Below, piece after piece: positions 5,931-7,107 of a stretch of 7,107 bases of DNA. Under the pieces are notes generated by a model, which made no database searches, was not told where the DNA came from, and saw only the letters and a list, made by a program, of their open reading frames with translations. Each line of letters opens with the position of its first letter. Within the stretch, counting starts at the first letter, position 1. Source of the stretch: CAZQIC01 sp964593555 (lineage in GTDB: Bacteria > Bacteroidota > Bacteroidia > JAFLBG01); the NCBI GenBank assembly GCA_964593555.1, contig CAZQIC010000176.1, positions 1 to 7,107 on the forward strand, read 5' to 3'. Made by a program: the position numbers and the translations under genes.

Positions 5931-7018
5931 GAATAGCAATAATCATCATATTAACTTTTTGTTTTAGCAAGCTAACGCTTGCCCAAACCAATTATGAAAG
6001 CCCGTTGGGCTTTACACTAAGTTTTGATAAAACTTGGAAACGCTTACCAAAAGAAGTTTTGCAGCAAAGAATGAAAGATGTTAAAGATTTTTTGGAGTAT
6101 AGAAAGGATATTCAGTTTGACGCTTGCTATCAGAAAATCGGAAACGCAGATATGGATTACCCATACATACTTTTCAAAAATGTATATGCAACAACAACAA
6201 ATGAGGATGAAATAAAAAAGGTGCAAGAATACTTCACCAATAAACCACAGTTTGAAAAAGTAATTGAAAACTTAGTAAATGGAAAATTTGGAGTAGAACT
6301 TAAGGTTGGGAAAAACTACTATGATGCAAAGAATAAAATTTTAATCTTCACTTATGACATGGGCATAAGTATAAAAGGCAATTTAGTTGGAATGTTTGCT
6401 TTTTATTTCGGCAAAAATGCAAGTTTGATTACATACTGTTATTCATATAAAGATGAATTTAAGTATGACCAGAAAGAGTTTTTAGATGTTATTTATTCAA
6501 TTAAGGACAAGGGAATGGTTAACACAATGGGTAATTATGTTTCCAAACATGACCTTGCAGTTAAATATTACAATGACGGTAAAATGCAGTCAGAAGCGGG
6601 AAACAGAGCAGAAGCGATTAGTTTATACACTAAAGCCATTGAGAATTATCCTGTTGAAGATAACTACATGAAATCTGAGGCATATTATAATAGAGGGCTG
6701 AATAAAAGGTATCTCAACAATTTCAAAGGAGCAATTGCTGACTACACGGAAGCAATTAAATTACGCCCTGATTATTATAAAGCATATAACAATAGAGGTT
6801 TTGCAAAACTGCAAATTGAAGATTATGCTGGAGCAATTCCAGATTTTACTCAAACAATTAAATATGACAATTATAATACTGAATTTTCTAATATGGCATT
6901 AGGCAATAGAGGTATTGCAAAATTGTCAATTGGTCAAGATGGTTGCCCTGACTTGAGAAAGGCTATCGAATTGGGGAATAAAAATGTAGCACAAGCCTAC
7001 AATGAACTTTGTAAATAA
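5927..7018 (+). CDS. Secreted TPR-repeat protein
   Basis: The protein has 363 residues. A signal peptide (MRIAIIIILTFCFSKLTLA) is followed by Gln20. Residues ~21-205 form an unrecognised domain that opens with ESPLGFTLSFDKTWKRLP and ends in hydrophobic strands (ASLITYCYSY, then FLDVIYSIKDKG). This outline resembles PsbP/DUF1795-like domains, as a suggestion only. Residues ~207-363 hold about three tetratricopeptide repeats (AVKYYNDGK with AEAISLYTKAIE; AYYNRG with GAIADYTEAIKLRPD; AYNNRGFAKL with GAIPDFTQTIK) and a partial fourth ending in GQDGCPDLRKAIELG, a typical Bacteroidota TPR ending. TPRs mediate protein-protein contacts, so a scaffold role in the periplasm or outside is likely. The ATGA overlap with the gene before indicates a joint operon; partner and pathway are unknown. 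Confidence 0.85.
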   Translation: MRIAIIIILTFCFSKLTLAQTNYESPLGFTLSFDKTWKRLPKEVLQQRMKDVKDFLEYRKDIQFDACYQKIGNADMDYPYILFKNVYATTTNEDEIKKVQEYFTNKPQFEKVIENLVNGKFGVELKVGKNYYDAKNKILIFTYDMGISIKGNLVGMFAFYFGKNASLITYCYSYKDEFKYDQKEFLDVIYSIKDKGMVNTMGNYVSKHDLAVKYYNDGKMQSEAGNRAEAISLYTKAIENYPVEDNYMKSEAYYNRGLNKRYLNNFKGAIADYTEAIKLRPDYYKAYNNRGFAKLQIEDYAGAIPDFTQTIKYDNYNTEFSNMALGNRGIAKLSIGQDGCPDLRKAIELGNKNVAQAYNELCK

Positions 7019-7057
7019 ATCAAACTCAATAATCATAAACAATTAAAATCAAACAAC

Positions 7058-7107
7058 ATGTTTAAAAATCCATTTTCATTTGACGGACGTATCAGAAGAA
7101 CTGAATA
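7058..7107 (+). CDS. DUF805-family membrane protein, N-terminal fragment
   Basis: The window ends 50 bases into this frame. The 16 complete codons read MFKNPFSFDGRIRRTE, with the first two bases of the next codon fitting Tyr. This is the typical opening of Bacteroidota DUF805 proteins, in which a short FxGRxxRxEY segment precedes several transmembrane helices. It lies 39 bases after the TPR gene on the same strand with no obvious promoter between them, so it may belong to the same transcript. DUF805 proteins are small inner-membrane proteins of unknown role. Confidence 0.7.
   Translation, partial: MFKNPFSFDGRIRRTE

Noticed and set aside
1..7107. tRNA, rRNA, CRISPR array, transposase gene
   Set aside because: No cloverleaf, no rRNA-like conserved tracts, no regularly spaced direct repeats, and no transposase or integrase motifs in any long frame.

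Overview
The window looks like accessory DNA from a Bacteroidota genome, probably a metagenome-assembled scaffold because it carries a run of 10 N. Supporting signs are the AT-rich coding sequence, no Shine-Dalgarno sequences, promoter boxes of the TAnnTTTG type, an RHS-core segment of Bacteroidota style, and Sec signal peptides that mostly end in -FA or -LA followed by Gln.

Layout. Bases 1-109 hold the tail of a palindromic intergenic repeat and a candidate promoter. Bases 110-1906 encode a secreted protein with a transglutaminase-like Cys/His/Glu triad; about 290 bases at its 5' end are intergenic repeat that happens to be open. Bases 1928-3988 encode a paralogue with the same triad at identical spacing, extended by an RHS-core segment and a C-terminal region carrying HEETH, an HExxH zinc-peptidase motif. 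This is a good candidate for a polymorphic toxin. Bases 4000-4443, 11 bases downstream, encode a small lipoprotein, a candidate immunity protein. Bases 4452-4730 on the minus strand encode a small secreted protein of unknown function. Bases 4731-5378 are essentially non-coding and filled with palindromic repeats, ending in the N gap. Bases 5379-5930 and 5927-7018 are two coupled genes overlapping by ATGA: a secreted protein with an RKDGTY-type motif and a secreted TPR protein. Bases 7058-7107 are the first 16 codons of a DUF805-type membrane protein cut by the window edge.

How the parts may work together. The first three genes look like one co-oriented unit: a stand-alone transglutaminase-like protein, a related protein armed with an RHS/metallopeptidase tail, and a periplasm-facing lipoprotein. 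Two same-orientation copies of one palindromic repeat (221-377 and 4788-4920) bracket this unit and the small minus-strand gene, which suggests a cassette in a repeat-rich, rearranging region. The toxin-immunity reading is inference from domain order and gene spacing; no function has been tested.
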